Shown: positions 1 through 9,533, numbered from the stretch's first letter. The stretch is DNA of 64,000 nt from Streptococcus porcinus (GCF_900475415.1 NZ_LS483388.1:1660001-1724000), one strand, 5' to 3'. The notes: generated from the letters alone by a model not told the origin. Made by a program: numbers and translations.

Positions 1-323
1 TTGATAATAAAGAAGAAGTGACGAACCAAGCAGTCCTCACTGGGGTCAATCATGTGTTTAAAAACAAGAGGGTTCTCGTTTCTAACATAAACCACCTTAT
101 TCGTTAAGCAATACTTTGTCTCGGTATGAGGTATAGCAGCGTAATGGATGTTACTACCATCTTTAAAATCAATTTTCAAACCAGTCGGAAACTCTTTTTC
201 TCTATTTTTTAATGCTTCTTTGTAATCTTCCGTGACATAGTGTAATTTGTGGAGATGAGAAGCTACCTCGTCAAATAATTGATCTTGAGAGGTCACACTC
301 ATAAGTACAATGTCTGTAGACAT
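1..323 (-). CDS. PTS EIIA component, fructose/galactitol type (partial, 3' end outside window)
   Basis: Reads from ATG at 323 leftwards past the window edge; about 107 residues are visible. It has the EIIA type 2 (PTS_EIIA_2) pattern: a PTGL segment near residue 46 and an AIPHTE motif whose His66 is the likely phosphorylated residue. The domain takes phosphate from HPr and passes it to the EIIB of a sugar permease in the membrane. It is divergent from a LacR-type regulator, as in streptococcal Lac.1 loci where a galactitol-like PTS precedes tagatose-pathway genes; the rest of that operon would lie outside the window. The substrate (galactose or galactitol-like) is inferred from this context. 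The promoter and control sites lie at 373-461. Confidence 0.85.
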   Translation of the reverse strand, partial: MSTDIVLMSVTSQDQLFDEVASHLHKLHYVTEDYKEALKNREKEFPTGLKIDFKDGSNIHYAAIPHTETKYCLTNKVVYVRNENPLVFKHMIDPSEDCLVRHFFFII

Positions 324-372
324 CTAATACCACCTTTCTAAAAATTTTTTTAGGATTTCGATACTATTTTTA

Positions 373-387
373 AGTAACCGTTTACAT
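373..387 (-). promoter_or_regulatory. cre (CcpA) site of the PTS operon
   Basis: The minus strand reads ATGTAAACGGTTACT, which fits every position of the consensus WTGNAANCGNWNNCW. It begins at about the predicted transcription start of the PTS operon, a position expected to let CcpA block transcription when glucose is present. Confidence 0.75.
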
Positions 388-392
388 CGTTC

Positions 393-421
393 ATTATAGT
401 ATATTAATAAACAAAATTCAA
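393..421 (-). promoter_or_regulatory. Promoter of the PTS (Lac.1-type) operon
   Basis: On the minus strand a -35 TTGAAT (416-421) and a -10 TATAAT (393-398) are separated by 17 bp. LacR-like boxes lie just upstream (430-461) and a cre just downstream (373-387). Confidence 0.7.
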
Positions 422-429
422 CACTTTTT

Positions 430-461
430 TGTTTATTTTTGTGTTGATTTGTGTTTGTTTT
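430..461 (+). promoter_or_regulatory. Pair of LacR-type operator boxes
   Basis: TGTTTATTTT (430-439) and TGTTTGTTTT (452-461) both match TGTTTNWTTT, the direct-repeat box known for LacR of lactic-acid bacteria. They are 22 bp apart, about two helical turns, and lie between the two divergent promoters, so LacR could control both the PTS operon and itself. Confidence 0.65.
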
Positions 462-470
462 TGCTAATTA

Positions 471-499
471 TTGTAAAAAGAAAACCTTTATGCTATGAT
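471..499 (+). promoter_or_regulatory. lacR promoter
   Basis: TTGTAA (471-476), a 17-bp spacer and TATGAT (494-499). The -10 covers an in-frame ATG at 495, so that ATG cannot be in the transcript; this supports the GTG at 534 as the start of lacR. Confidence 0.6.
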
Positions 500-533
500 T
501 AGAAAAGGAAATACAGAAAAAAAGGAGACCAGT

Positions 534-1295
534 GTGTTAAAAAAAGAAAGACTCCTAAAAATTATGGATATGGTAAACACTAAGGGAATTATCACAGTCA
601 ATGAAATCATCGAAACTTTAAAAATTTCTGATATGACTGCTCGTCGTGACTTAGATGAATTAGAAAATTCTGGAAAATTAGTCCGTATCCACGGGGGAGC
701 ACAAAGCATTGCTTATCCAACAAAAGTCGAAAAGTCTAATACCGAAAAATTATCAGTGCAAACAAAAGAAAAAAAAGAAATTGCTAACACTGCTAGCAAT
801 TTGGTTAAGGATGGTGAAACGATTTTTATCGGCCCAGGTACAACACTTGAATTCTTCGCTGAGCGATTAGTTCAAAAACAACTTCGCATTGTCACTAATA
901 GCCTTCCCGTTTTTACTATTCTAAAAAATAGCCCCAAGATTGATTTAATTCTTATCGGAGGTGAATACAGAGAAATTACAGGTGCTTTTGTCGGTTCACT
1001 AACCAATCAGAGCATTTCTTCTCTCAAGTTTTCTAAATGTTTTATCAGTTGTAATGGTATTTATGGCAAGGATATTGCAACTTATAACGAAGCTGAAGGT
1101 GAAATTCAAAAATTAGCACTGGATAATTCCTTTAAAAAGTTTGTTTTAGTTGATAGCCAAAAATTTAATACTTACGATTTCTCCGTTTTCTACCAATTAG
1201 ATCAGATCAATCAAGTTATAACAGATTCTACTATTTCTAAGGAAATTGTAGAAGACTACCAAACATTTACAGACATTATCATTGCACAAAAATAA
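534..1295 (+). CDS. lacR: DeoR-family repressor LacR (Lac.1 type)
   Basis: A 253-residue DeoR-family repressor of sugar operons; family members respond to phosphosugars of the tagatose pathway. An N-terminal helix-turn-helix is seen (LLKIMDMVNTKGIITVNEI, then SDMTARRDLDELENSGKLVRIHGGA), followed by the DeoR sensor domain with GPGTTLEFFAERL and DSQKF motifs. I choose GTG 534 because AAAGGAGA (521-528) lies 5 bp upstream and the longer ATG start at 495 overlaps the promoter. It is divergent from a PTS gene with LacR boxes between them, so its targets are probably that operon and itself. A terminator follows directly. Confidence 0.85.
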   Translation: MLKKERLLKIMDMVNTKGIITVNEIIETLKISDMTARRDLDELENSGKLVRIHGGAQSIAYPTKVEKSNTEKLSVQTKEKKEIANTASNLVKDGETIFIGPGTTLEFFAERLVQKQLRIVTNSLPVFTILKNSPKIDLILIGGEYREITGAFVGSLTNQSISSLKFSKCFISCNGIYGKDIATYNEAEGEIQKLALDNSFKKFVLVDSQKFNTYDFSVFYQLDQINQVITDSTISKEIVEDYQTFTDIIIAQK

Positions 1296-1321
1296 GGACT
1301 TCGAAATTTGAAGTCCTTTTC
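1294..1321 (+). terminator. lacR terminator
   Basis: AAGGACTTC / GAAGTCCTT 9-bp stem with a 7-nt loop, followed by T residues; it overlaps the lacR stop codon. Confidence 0.85.
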
Positions 1322-1343
1322 TAGTCTCTAAATGAATAATCAT

Positions 1344-1544
1344 CTAGGCCTTTTCAATTGTAAATTTACTTCCTTTTAAAGCGCGCTTAAGTGATAAAGT
1401 AAAAGGATTTCCTGTAATAACTGCCTTTCCTTCTGCTAGACTAATGTCAACGTGCTGAACCCCTCGTACTGATTCTAGTTTTTCAGTTACAGTTTTCACA
1501 CAACCCTCACATTTCATACCACTTATCTTATACGTCTTTTCCAT
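1344..1544 (-). CDS. copZ: Copper chaperone CopZ
   Basis: A 66-residue heavy-metal-associated domain with the metal-binding motif MKCEGC at residues 10-15. CopZ-type proteins bind Cu(I) in the cytosol and deliver it to the CopA ATPase or to CopY. It is the last gene of copY-copA-copZ, 18 bp after copA, and has a good ribosome site (AAAAGGGAGAA). Length and motif are normal for the family. Confidence 0.9.
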   Translation of the reverse strand: MEKTYKISGMKCEGCVKTVTEKLESVRGVQHVDISLAEGKAVITGNPFTLSLKRALKGSKFTIEKA

Positions 1545-1562
1545 AATTTTCTCCCTTTTAGT

Positions 1563-3797
1563 TTATAATTTGATTGTTTTTAATCGCAGAGCATTTAGAA
1601 CAACAGAAATTGAACTTAAGCTCATGGCCATAGCAGCAAGCATGGGGTTAAGTAACGGTCCCCCAAATAAATGGAGAACTCCCATAGCAATTGGTATCAT
1701 CAAAATATTATAAATGAAAGCCCAAAATAAATTTTCTTTAACCACTCGAATTGTTTGACGACTCAATGATATAGCTTTAAGCAAGTCTGTTAGTTGCGTA
1801 TGCATCAAAATAATATCTGCTGATTCAATGGCAATATCCGTCCCAGAGCCAATAGCAATCCCTAAATCAGCTACTGCTAATGCTGGGGCGTCATTTATAC
1901 CGTCCCCGACCATAGCTACTAGCTCCTTATTAGCTTGTAACGATTGAATAATAGCGGCTTTTTGAGTAGGTAAAACCTCGCTATAGACCTCTTCAATCCC
2001 TACTTTTTGGGCAATTGCCTTAGCCGTCGACTTTTGGTCTCCTGTTAACAAGGCTAGTTTGATTCCTGAAGCTTTAAGTGCATCAATAGTAGCTTGACTG
2101 TCTGTCTTTATCTGATCTTCAATTAAAATCAGAGCTTTCAGTTGATAATCTTTTGCCACATAAACAATTGTTGCTTGAGGTGGCAAGGCTTTAATCTTTT
2201 CCTCAATTGGTTGGTCAAAAATAACATCATTTTCAGTCATTAATCTTCTATTGCCAACTTGTAGGGTATGATTCTTAATTTCCCCTTTAAGACCCTGACC
2301 AGAAATCGTTGTAAAGTCTCGGACCGGTAATAAAGCCCATTCTTCTGCCTCTGCTTTTGCTAGAATAGCCTGACTTAAAGGATGTTCAGACAGTGACTCT
2401 AATGAAGCAACTTCTTGCAAAATTGTTTTTTCTGTTTGATCTAAAAGTACTATCTGACTAACTTGCGGTCGTCCCTGAGTAATGGTACCGGTTTTGTCAA
2501 ATACCAACGTTTTGATATTAGCCAAGTTTTCGAGGTATGCTCCTTCTTTGAAGAGAATCCCATTCTCAGCCGCGCGACCAGAGCCTACCATGATAGCTGT
2601 TGGTGTTGCTAACCCCAAAGCACATGGACAAGCTATAATCAATACAGCTATGGCACTTGTCAAAGAAAAGCTAATATCTTCTTTCATGATAAAGAGCCAA
2701 AATAGACCAGTTAGTATCGCTAAAAGAATAACAATGGGTACGAATATGCCCGATACTTGATCGGCAATTTTAGCTATTGGCGCCTTGCTCCCTTGTGCAG
2801 TTTCAACTAGACTAATAATTTGTGCTAAAAAGCTTTCAGATTCTCGTTTTGTGACTTCTACAATCAAATTTCCATGTCCGTTGATAGTTCCGGTATAGAC
2901 AAGACTATCCTTTTGTTTGGCACTTGCCACACTCTCACCTGTTAGCATAGCCTCATCGACATAAGATTGGCCAGAAACCACACGTCCATCAACAGGAATT
3001 TTTTCGCCTGGTTTAATCATGACACGATCACCTAAGCTCACTTGTACAAGGGGAACTAATTCTTGCTTTTCACCCTTGACTATTCTCACCTCAGTTGGTC
3101 TTAAAGAGAGCAATTTCTGAATAGCCTGAGACGTTCTACTTTTTGATTTATTTTCAAAAAAGTTACCCAAGGTAATCAAAGTTAAAATAACAAGCACGGA
3201 TTCAAAGTAAAGGCTATGATGGTAGTGATTTTCCCCTTGAAAAATTCGAAGAGTCGCAAATAAGCTATAACCAAAAGCAAAACTAGTTGCTAAGGCAACT
3301 AAGCTATCCATATTTGGATGGCCTCTAAATATGGAGGTAAAACCATTTTTATAGTAGTCTCTAGCTAGGTAGAGGACGGGTAAGGTAAAAAGTAATTGTA
3401 GTATCGCAAAATTTCCAGGTTGTGAGTTAGGATTTAGGCTCTCAGGAAGCCAAGCTCCTAACATAGAACCCATTGCGACATAAAGAACTGGTAATGTCAA
3501 TAGAGCCGACCATAAAAATCTCTTCCAAAGGTTTCTATTCTGCCTTTCTTGCCTTTGACTAAGACTTTCATTTTGATTAGGCCTATATAAACTGGCCTGA
3601 TACCCTGCATCAGCTATTGCCTTAATAATATCTTCTGCATTCATAGACTGCCCTTGATAGGAAATTGTTAGTTTTTCTGTTGCTAAATTGACTGTTGCTT
3701 TTTCAGTGGCTGGTAATTTTTGAACAGCCTTCTCGACTGTTAGAGCACAAGAGGCGCAAGTCATTCCATCAATAAGATAAACTTCTTCTTTTGCCAT
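1563..3797 (-). CDS. copA: Copper-exporting P1B-type ATPase CopA
   Basis: A 744-residue membrane ATPase that pumps Cu(I) out of the cell. One N-terminal metal-binding domain carries GMTCASC (Cys14, Cys17). Then come transmembrane helices, the actuator loop with LTGES, the metal site CPC at residues 390-392, the phosphorylation site DKTGT (Asp434), a SEHPLSQ motif and the hinge GDGINDAPAL; all catalytic residues are present. It starts one base after the copY stop. Transcription from the copY promoter would be released by copper. Family and metal class are secure from the CPC motif and the copY/copZ context. Confidence 0.95.
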   Translation of the reverse strand: MAKEEVYLIDGMTCASCALTVEKAVQKLPATEKATVNLATEKLTISYQGQSMNAEDIIKAIADAGYQASLYRPNQNESLSQRQERQNRNLWKRFLWSALLTLPVLYVAMGSMLGAWLPESLNPNSQPGNFAILQLLFTLPVLYLARDYYKNGFTSIFRGHPNMDSLVALATSFAFGYSLFATLRIFQGENHYHHSLYFESVLVILTLITLGNFFENKSKSRTSQAIQKLLSLRPTEVRIVKGEKQELVPLVQVSLGDRVMIKPGEKIPVDGRVVSGQSYVDEAMLTGESVASAKQKDSLVYTGTINGHGNLIVEVTKRESESFLAQIISLVETAQGSKAPIAKIADQVSGIFVPIVILLAILTGLFWLFIMKEDISFSLTSAIAVLIIACPCALGLATPTAIMVGSGRAAENGILFKEGAYLENLANIKTLVFDKTGTITQGRPQVSQIVLLDQTEKTILQEVASLESLSEHPLSQAILAKAEAEEWALLPVRDFTTISGQGLKGEIKNHTLQVGNRRLMTENDVIFDQPIEEKIKALPPQATIVYVAKDYQLKALILIEDQIKTDSQATIDALKASGIKLALLTGDQKSTAKAIAQKVGIEEVYSEVLPTQKAAIIQSLQANKELVAMVGDGINDAPALAVADLGIAIGSGTDIAIESADIILMHTQLTDLLKAISLSRQTIRVVKENLFWAFIYNILMIPIAMGVLHLFGGPLLNPMLAAMAMSLSSISVVLNALRLKTIKL

Positions 3798-4232
3798 TTA
3801 ATCACCTACTTTCTGGTGGCACTTACACTGGCCAAGGCGACAATTACAAGGAATATCAGCAACAAGTTTTTCGGACTTTTCTTCTAAAAGTTTTTCAAAG
3901 GCTTCTAAAACCTCCTCAGTCATGGGCATATCGGCAAGTAAATCTAATAATAAATCGGGGTGTTCTTTTTGACAAATTCTGCTAAAATCATCAGCTAGCA
4001 TTTTCTTTTGGTATGTCATTTGCTGAGTATTTGCTTGATAAATAAATGCACGACCTTCTCTTTGTCTTTTAACCAAACCTTTGTCAATTAACCTTCCTAG
4101 GAGTGTTTTTATTGTTGATTGAGACCAATGACTATTATCTTTCAGAATAGCTATAATCTCTGAACTCTTTATGCCATTATTAGCCCAAATAATACGCATA
4201 ACTTGCCATTCAGCGGCTGAAATTTTAAGCAT
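3798..4232 (-). CDS. copY: Copper-responsive repressor CopY
   Basis: A 144-residue BlaI/MecI-type repressor. The N-terminal winged helix (SAAEWQVMRIIWANNG, SQSTIKTLLGRL) binds DNA. The C-terminus carries CNCRLGQCKC, the CxCxxxxCxC motif that in CopY holds Zn(II) when DNA-bound and Cu(I) when released. First gene of the copper operon; two cop boxes flank its promoter. Start ATG follows AAAGGAGAATAGG. Confidence 0.92.
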   Translation of the reverse strand: MLKISAAEWQVMRIIWANNGIKSSEIIAILKDNSHWSQSTIKTLLGRLIDKGLVKRQREGRAFIYQANTQQMTYQKKMLADDFSRICQKEHPDLLLDLLADMPMTEEVLEAFEKLLEEKSEKLVADIPCNCRLGQCKCHQKVGD

Positions 4233-4264
4233 CCTATTCTCCTTTGTTTTATCATGGTTTTTAG

Positions 4265-4310
4265 TTTACATCTGTAAATATATTATACCTCTTATGTCTA
4301 CAATTGTAAA
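4265..4310 (-). promoter_or_regulatory. copYAZ promoter with two cop boxes
   Basis: Two exact cop boxes (TACANNTGTA): TACATCTGTA at 4267-4276 and TACAATTGTA at 4299-4308. On the minus strand the -35 TTTACA (4305-4310) overlaps the upstream box, the -10 TATAAT is at 4282-4287 (17-bp spacer), and the downstream box covers the predicted start of transcription. CopY bound at both would cover the whole promoter. Confidence 0.85.
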
Positions 4311-4335
4311 TATTTAATAATAAGTTTTCCACAAC

Positions 4336-4360
4336 AAAAAAAGAACCTCATTTGAAGTTC
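4336..4360 (-). terminator. Terminator of the rimP-nusA-infB-rbfA operon
   Basis: Minus strand GAACTTC-AAAT-GAGGTTC stem (7 bp, one G-U) followed by seven T residues, 11 bp after the rbfA stop. Confidence 0.8.
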
Positions 4361-4370
4361 CTTTTTCATT

Positions 4371-4727
4371 CTAATCCTTAGATTTAGCATCTAAATCTCT
4401 AAGGAGTTGATCAATTTTATTACCATAAGCAATGGAATTATCTTTTTCAAAAATAAGATCTGGAATTTTATACATCGTTAAATTACGACCTAACTCACGC
4501 TTAATAGTCCCAGTTGCTTTTTCAAGTCCAATTTGAGCTTTTTGATTGTCGGAAGCTAAATCACTCATTACAGTATAGTACACTTTTGCTGCCGATAAAT
4601 CTCCAAGCATTTGTACTTCTGTAATCGTTACTCCCTCTACTCGAGGATCACGAACTTTCTTCTGTAAAATCTCATTGACTTCACGTTTTATTTCCATGCC
4701 AACACGGTCTATACGATGATTTGCCAT
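4371..4727 (-). CDS. rbfA: 30S ribosome-binding factor A (RbfA)
   Basis: A 118-residue KH-fold protein that binds the 30S subunit and assists late 16S rRNA maturation. The N-terminal [21 protein letters not shown] and the segments [22 protein letters not shown] and [11 protein letters not shown] fit the family, and length is normal. It is the last gene of the nusA-infB operon. A 93-bp gap with a long stem-loop (4743-4787) separates it from infB. Confidence 0.93.
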   Translation of the reverse strand: MANHRIDRVGMEIKREVNEILQKKVRDPRVEGVTITEVQMLGDLSAAKVYYTVMSDLASDNQKAQIGLEKATGTIKRELGRNLTMYKIPDLIFEKDNSIAYGNKIDQLLRDLDAKSKD

Positions 4728-4742
4728 AAACTATCCTTTCTA

Positions 4743-4787
4743 AGGGTTAATGAGTAAGAACAATAATACATTCTTATTCTTAACCCT
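4743..4787 (-). repeat. Long stem-loop between infB and rbfA
   Basis: AGGGTTAATGAGTAAGAA and TTCTTATTCTTAACCCT form a near-perfect stem of about 17 bp with a loop of about 10 nt. No T-run follows on the minus strand, so it is not a simple terminator; an mRNA processing or stability element is possible. Confidence 0.6.
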
Positions 4788-4820
4788 AGTAATCAAGTCA
4801 TTCATCATTGTTAGGTTATT

Positions 4821-7691
4821 TTACTTTCTAACAATTTCTTCCATGATATAAGCTTCAAGTGTGTCATCAACTTGGAGGTCGTTATAGTTTTCAATCATTA
4901 ACCCACCTTCTTGAGCATTACCAACTTCTTTAACATCATCCTTATAATGTTTCAAGCTAGCAATTTTGCCATCGAAAACAACCACGCTATCACGGATAAC
5001 ACGAACACTAGAGTCGCGTGTTATTTTACCATTGATAACCATGAATCCACCAATTGTTCCAACTTTAGATACCTTAAAGGTTTCACGAACAATAGCTTCC
5101 CCAAGAATTTTTTCTTTGAAGACTGGATCCAGTTTACCTTTCATCGCTTCTTCTACTTCTTCAATAACTTTGTAGATAATGCTATGAAGTCGAATTTCAA
5201 CTTCATCTGATTCAGCTTGTTGACGTGCTTGTGGAGTAGGGCGAACATTGAAACCAATAATAACAGCATTTGAAGCTTCAGCTAAAGTAACATCAGATTC
5301 ATTGATCGCACCTACAGCTGAATGAACAACATTAACACGGACACCTTCAACCTCTATTTTGAGGAGTGAAGCTGCTAAGGCTTCTACTGAACCTTGAACA
5401 TCTGCTTTAATAATTACGTTAACTGTCTTAATTTCACCTGCTTTAAGAGTATCAAATAAATTATCAAGACTGACACGTTGCGTATTTTGACGCTGTTTAA
5501 GGAGAGCACGTTTGGCACGCTCTTCACCTGCTGCTCGAGCTGCTTTTTCATCTTCATAGACAGCAAAGTGATCGCCAGCCATAGGTGTTTCATTTAAACC
5601 TGTAATAGAAACAGGTGTTGATGGAAGGGCTGATTTTACACGACGACCAAGATCATTTGCCATAGCACGGACACGACCAAAGGTGTTACCGATAACGATT
5701 GGATCTTGAACGTGTAGTGTCCCTTGTTGAACAAGAAGGGTTGCTACAGCACCTTTTCCTTTATCAAGTCTTGCTTCAATAACAGTACCAATAGCTCTTA
5801 CTGTTGGATCTGCCTTCAGCTCTTCAACTTCAGCAACTAAAAGAATTGTTTCCAGTAAAACATCAATATTCTTATTGAATTTAGCTGAAATCTCAACAAA
5901 TTCACAGTCACCACCCCAGGCTGTGGAAATAATACCATATTCAGCCAGCTCAGCAATCACACGTTCTGGATTAGCACCCGGTTTATCAATTTTGTTGATA
6001 GCAACAATAATCGGAACTTGTGCAGCTTTAGAGTGGTTAATTGCTTCGACTGTTTGTGGCATAACGCCGTCATCTGCCGCAACAATTAAGATAGTGATAT
6101 CAGTAACTGAAGCCCCACGTGCACGCATACTAGTAAAGGCAGCATGTCCAGGTGTATCCAAGAAGGTAATTTTCTTACCAGCTTCTTCGATTTGATAGGC
6201 TCCTATATGTTGGGTAATTCCCCCTGCTTCACCAGTAGCTACCCGTGAATTACGCAAGGTATCTAATAAGGTTGTTTTACCATGGTCAACGTGCCCCATG
6301 ATGGTTACAACCGGTGCCCTTTCAACAAGATTCTCTGGATTAAGGTAAGAGTCATCCTCAAAGAATCGTTCGATATCAGCATCATCAATCTCAACTTTAG
6401 CCTTTGCTTCAATACCATAATCAACCATTAATAATTCAATGGTATCGCCATCTAGAGATTGATTTTGGGTTGCCATTACCCCCATCATAAATAGTTTTTT
6501 AACGATTTCTGCTGGTTCACGTTTAATCCGTTTTGCTATATCGGCAACTGTCATACCCTCAGTATATTCAAACTCTTTTGGTAATTCATGGAATTTACGC
6601 TCAGTTACTGGTTTTGGAGCGACGCTATTATTCCTGTTATTTTTGCCTTTTTTAGGTTTTTTGTTCCAGTTACTATTTCTTTGATTTCTCACTTGGTTCT
6701 GATTATTCCAACTCTTTTTATTTTGTTTTGGTCCATTGTCATGACCTTGATTAGCGTCATTGACTTTTTCAAGACGTCCCTTTTTACGACGTTTATCAAC
6801 AGGCTTAGGAGTAGTAGTTACGACCTCAGGTGTAACTCTTTCAGCTGTTGTTACTTTGGCTTGCTCAGCTGCTTTTTTCGCAGCCGCTTCAGCTTCCTTT
6901 TCAGCTAAACGACGTGCTTCTTCTTGAGCAATTCGAGCTTGCCGTTTAGCTTCTTCTTGAGCACGAAATTGATTTTCACGCTGCTTGGTATACTCAGCAT
7001 TTTGTTCAGCCTTTAGAGCAGCTGCCCGTGCTTTAAAATCAATTTTAGGAGCCGGTGCCTGTTGTTGAACCCGATTTTGTTGCTGCCTATTATCTTTAAA
7101 ACGATCATTTGAGCGATTAGGTGTTGTTGTCGGACGATTATTGTCACGGTTGCCAAATTGACGGTTATCTTGTTGATTTCCAGATTGATTTGGTTTACCT
7201 TCAAATCGACGTTCCCTATTCTGGTGTTGACCTTTACTAGCAAATCGATCATTTTGTTGACCATTGTTGCGATTGTTAGAACGGCGATCATTAGAACGAT
7301 TTTGTTTTCCTTCTTGTTGACGCGCAGCTTGTTCTTTTGCCCTAGCCTCCCGCTCAGCTTTAAAGTTACGACTTTTTGGCCTTGCATGAGCAGGATTAAC
7401 AGGTGCACTTGACCCAACTTCTTCACTCTTAGAGGTCGTAGCGACTACTTTCTCTTCAGATTTTTGTATTTGAGCCGGCCTTGAGTCTGTTTTTACTTCT
7501 TCTTTGGTTACTGACTGTGTGGTCGTTTGGGATGTGCCTGCAAAACTTGAAGCAATTTTACTTGCTATTGATTCATCAACGCTAGAAGCATGACTTTTGA
7601 CATCTAATCCAAGTTCTTTTGCTTTTTCAACAACTTCTTTACTTGTTTTACCAATCTCTTTGGCAATTTCATGTAATCTTTTCTTTGACAA
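4821..7691 (-). CDS. infB: Translation initiation factor IF-2
   Basis: A 956-residue GTPase that places initiator fMet-tRNA on the 30S subunit and promotes subunit joining. It has an N-terminal IF2_N segment ([25 protein letters not shown]), a long low-complexity linker rich in Q, N, R and K (about residues 50-360), a second IF2_N domain, then the G domain with GHVDHGKTT at 466-474, DTPGHAAF and NKID, and the C-terminal domains. The linker makes it larger than enterobacterial IF-2 but is usual in streptococci. ylxQ lies 19 bp upstream. Confidence 0.96.
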   Translation of the reverse strand: MSKKRLHEIAKEIGKTSKEVVEKAKELGLDVKSHASSVDESIASKIASSFAGTSQTTTQSVTKEEVKTDSRPAQIQKSEEKVVATTSKSEEVGSSAPVNPAHARPKSRNFKAEREARAKEQAARQQEGKQNRSNDRRSNNRNNGQQNDRFASKGQHQNRERRFEGKPNQSGNQQDNRQFGNRDNNRPTTTPNRSNDRFKDNRQQQNRVQQQAPAPKIDFKARAAALKAEQNAEYTKQRENQFRAQEEAKRQARIAQEEARRLAEKEAEAAAKKAAEQAKVTTAERVTPEVVTTTPKPVDKRRKKGRLEKVNDANQGHDNGPKQNKKSWNNQNQVRNQRNSNWNKKPKKGKNNRNNSVAPKPVTERKFHELPKEFEYTEGMTVADIAKRIKREPAEIVKKLFMMGVMATQNQSLDGDTIELLMVDYGIEAKAKVEIDDADIERFFEDDSYLNPENLVERAPVVTIMGHVDHGKTTLLDTLRNSRVATGEAGGITQHIGAYQIEEAGKKITFLDTPGHAAFTSMRARGASVTDITILIVAADDGVMPQTVEAINHSKAAQVPIIVAINKIDKPGANPERVIAELAEYGIISTAWGGDCEFVEISAKFNKNIDVLLETILLVAEVEELKADPTVRAIGTVIEARLDKGKGAVATLLVQQGTLHVQDPIVIGNTFGRVRAMANDLGRRVKSALPSTPVSITGLNETPMAGDHFAVYEDEKAARAAGEERAKRALLKQRQNTQRVSLDNLFDTLKAGEIKTVNVIIKADVQGSVEALAASLLKIEVEGVRVNVVHSAVGAINESDVTLAEASNAVIIGFNVRPTPQARQQAESDEVEIRLHSIIYKVIEEVEEAMKGKLDPVFKEKILGEAIVRETFKVSKVGTIGGFMVINGKITRDSSVRVIRDSVVVFDGKIASLKHYKDDVKEVGNAQEGGLMIENYNDLQVDDTLEAYIMEEIVRK

Positions 7692-7710
7692 TTTGTGTCC
7701 TCCTATTCGT

Positions 7711-8013
7711 CTATTCCATAAGAGTCCTCATTTTCTTTGAAAATCCAGCATCCGCTATGGCAACCACTTTTCGCGCTTTACCAAGAGCAGAACTTAATTC
7801 CAGTGCATTTAACACTGTGGAGACTTCTACATTATAATACTTACTTTTATCTGTAATCTTTTTAGTTACATTTGGTCCGGCATCGTTTGCTAGAAAAACA
7901 AGCTGAACGTTTTGATTTTGAATGGCTTTAACAACCAATTCTTCCCCAGAAACAACTTTTCCAGCTCGTTGCGCTAGACCAATGAGATTAGCCAATCTTT
8001 CTAAATTATTCAA
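7711..8013 (-). CDS. ylxQ: L7Ae/L30e-family RNA-binding protein YlxQ
   Basis: A 100-residue protein of the ribosomal L7Ae/L30e/S12e family. It shows the usual [19 protein letters not shown] start (here [19 protein letters not shown]) and a [15 protein letters not shown] segment. Family members bind kink-turn RNA; the cellular role of YlxQ is not well established. It overlaps ylxR by 8 bp and sits in the conserved nusA-ylxR-ylxQ-infB order. Confidence 0.9.
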   Translation of the reverse strand: MNNLERLANLIGLAQRAGKVVSGEELVVKAIQNQNVQLVFLANDAGPNVTKKITDKSKYYNVEVSTVLNALELSSALGKARKVVAIADAGFSKKMRTLME

Positions 8014-8302
8014 GGCCTAACTCTCTTCTTTTAACTTTGTGTTCTACATAAGCTATCAATTCATCATAAAAACTTTCAGGTACATCAATGGCAAAATTAC
8101 GATTAAAGACTTGTTTCTTTTTAGCCATAATTGCTTCCTGATTATCAAGCTTAATATAGGCTCCGCGACCATTTTTCTTACCTGTTGGATCTATAAAAAT
8201 ATCACCTTCCTTGGTTTTTACAACGCGAAGCAAATCTCTTTTATCAATAATTTCGCCCGAAACTAATGACTTACGTAAAGGTATTTTTTTTACTTTAGGC
8301 AT
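8006..8302 (-). CDS. ylxR: YlxR family protein (DUF448)
   Basis: A 98-residue member of the YlxR/RnpM family. It contains the family pattern KIPLRKSLVSGEIIDKRDLLRVV and the GRGAYI segment. In related Firmicutes this nucleoid or RNase P-associated protein is encoded between nusA and ylxQ, as here. Start ATG is preceded by AAGAGGTG; nusA ends 15 bp upstream. Function in streptococci is not firmly known. Confidence 0.88.
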   Translation of the reverse strand: MPKVKKIPLRKSLVSGEIIDKRDLLRVVKTKEGDIFIDPTGKKNGRGAYIKLDNQEAIMAKKKQVFNRNFAIDVPESFYDELIAYVEHKVKRRELGLE

Positions 8303-8317
8303 AAAACACCTCTTTTC

Positions 8318-9472
8318 TTATTCTTCCTCAGTCGCTGGTAAAACTTGTTCTACTTCTTCTGAAGTGTTGACGTGTTCCTGTTCAGTTTCTAGTGCATCAT
8401 ATTCACTAGCTGATTTAATATCAATACGATAACCCGTTAAATGGGCTGCTAAGCGAACATTTTGACCCCTACGTCCAATTGCAAGAGATAATTTACTATC
8501 AGGTACCACAACTGTTGCACGTTTACTATCTATTTCATCAAAAAGAACCATATCAACTTCAGCGGGAGCAATCGCATTATAGATAAATTCTGCTGGATCG
8601 TCTACCCATTGAATCACATCAATGTTTTCTTCTACTGGAATTTCAATTCCTGTCTTGGCATCGTAACGTTTCGGATGAAATTTACTAATAACTTTTTTGA
8701 TGTTACTTCCACCACGCCCTACAATGGTTCCGATGGCGTCAACGTTTGGATTATGACTTCTTACAGCTACCTTTGTCCGATCACCAGCTTCACGTGAGAC
8801 ACTCATGATCTCCACCGTGCCATCAAACACTTCTGGAATTTCTTGTTCCATGATGCGTTTGATAAATTCTGGGTGACTCCTACTTACAAAAACATTAACA
8901 CCTTTCGGATTATTTTCAACTTTATAAACATAGACTTCAATACGGTCATGAGATTTGAAAGTTTCTCCTGGAATTTGATCTTGGTGTGATAGCTGCGCTT
9001 CAAGTGATCCTAAATTCACATAAATGAAACGTTGATCAAAACGTTCAACTGTCCCTGTCATGATTTCACCTTCATGCTCTTTATATTCATTGTAGGTGAT
9101 TTCACGCATTTGGCGACGCATTTTTTCCATAATCGTTTGCTTAGCAGATTGTGCTGCAACACGACCAAATTCAGCTACCGATTCTTCAAAACGAATTTTA
9201 TCTCCTAATTCATATGCGGAACTGATAGCTAAGGCATCGCTTAAGCTAATTTCTAAACGACTATCAAAAACTTCTTCGACAACTTCACGGACTGAAAAGA
9301 CCTGAAAGTCACCAGTTTTTTCATTAAACTCAATCACACACGACTCTGATTGACCATAACGTCTCTTATAAGCAGACTTTAAAGATTCTGTAACGGCTTC
9401 AATAATATCGTCCTTGTTAATGTGTTTTTCTTCTTCCAAAATACGGAAGGCTTCTAGCATTTCTTTGCTCAT
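8318..9472 (-). CDS. nusA: Transcription elongation/termination factor NusA
   Basis: A 384-residue RNA polymerase-binding factor. Order: N-terminal polymerase-binding domain (residues 1 to about 125), S1 domain (GEIMTGTVERFDQRFIYVNLG), then KH domains with GTIVGRGGSNIKKVI and LAIGRRGQNVRLAAHLTGY. The extra C-terminal repeats of enterobacterial NusA are absent, as is normal in Firmicutes; the tail is acidic. It follows rimP by 61 bp. NusA is known to influence terminators and pausing, which matters because this operon's leader has a terminator-like hairpin. Confidence 0.95.
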   Translation of the reverse strand: MSKEMLEAFRILEEEKHINKDDIIEAVTESLKSAYKRRYGQSESCVIEFNEKTGDFQVFSVREVVEEVFDSRLEISLSDALAISSAYELGDKIRFEESVAEFGRVAAQSAKQTIMEKMRRQMREITYNEYKEHEGEIMTGTVERFDQRFIYVNLGSLEAQLSHQDQIPGETFKSHDRIEVYVYKVENNPKGVNVFVSRSHPEFIKRIMEQEIPEVFDGTVEIMSVSREAGDRTKVAVRSHNPNVDAIGTIVGRGGSNIKKVISKFHPKRYDAKTGIEIPVEENIDVIQWVDDPAEFIYNAIAPAEVDMVLFDEIDSKRATVVVPDSKLSLAIGRRGQNVRLAAHLTGYRIDIKSASEYDALETEQEHVNTSEEVEQVLPATEEE

Positions 9473-9533
9473 AATCTGTGATGCTCTGCAATTCCTTGCA
9501 AAAGCAAAATTCCTTTCTTACTTTTAAAATCAG

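Noticed and set aside
6588..7426. Several long open frames on both strands across the 5' half of infB
   Set aside because: They arise from the repetitive Q/N/R/K-coding linker of IF-2; they have no ribosome sites and no recognisable domains.
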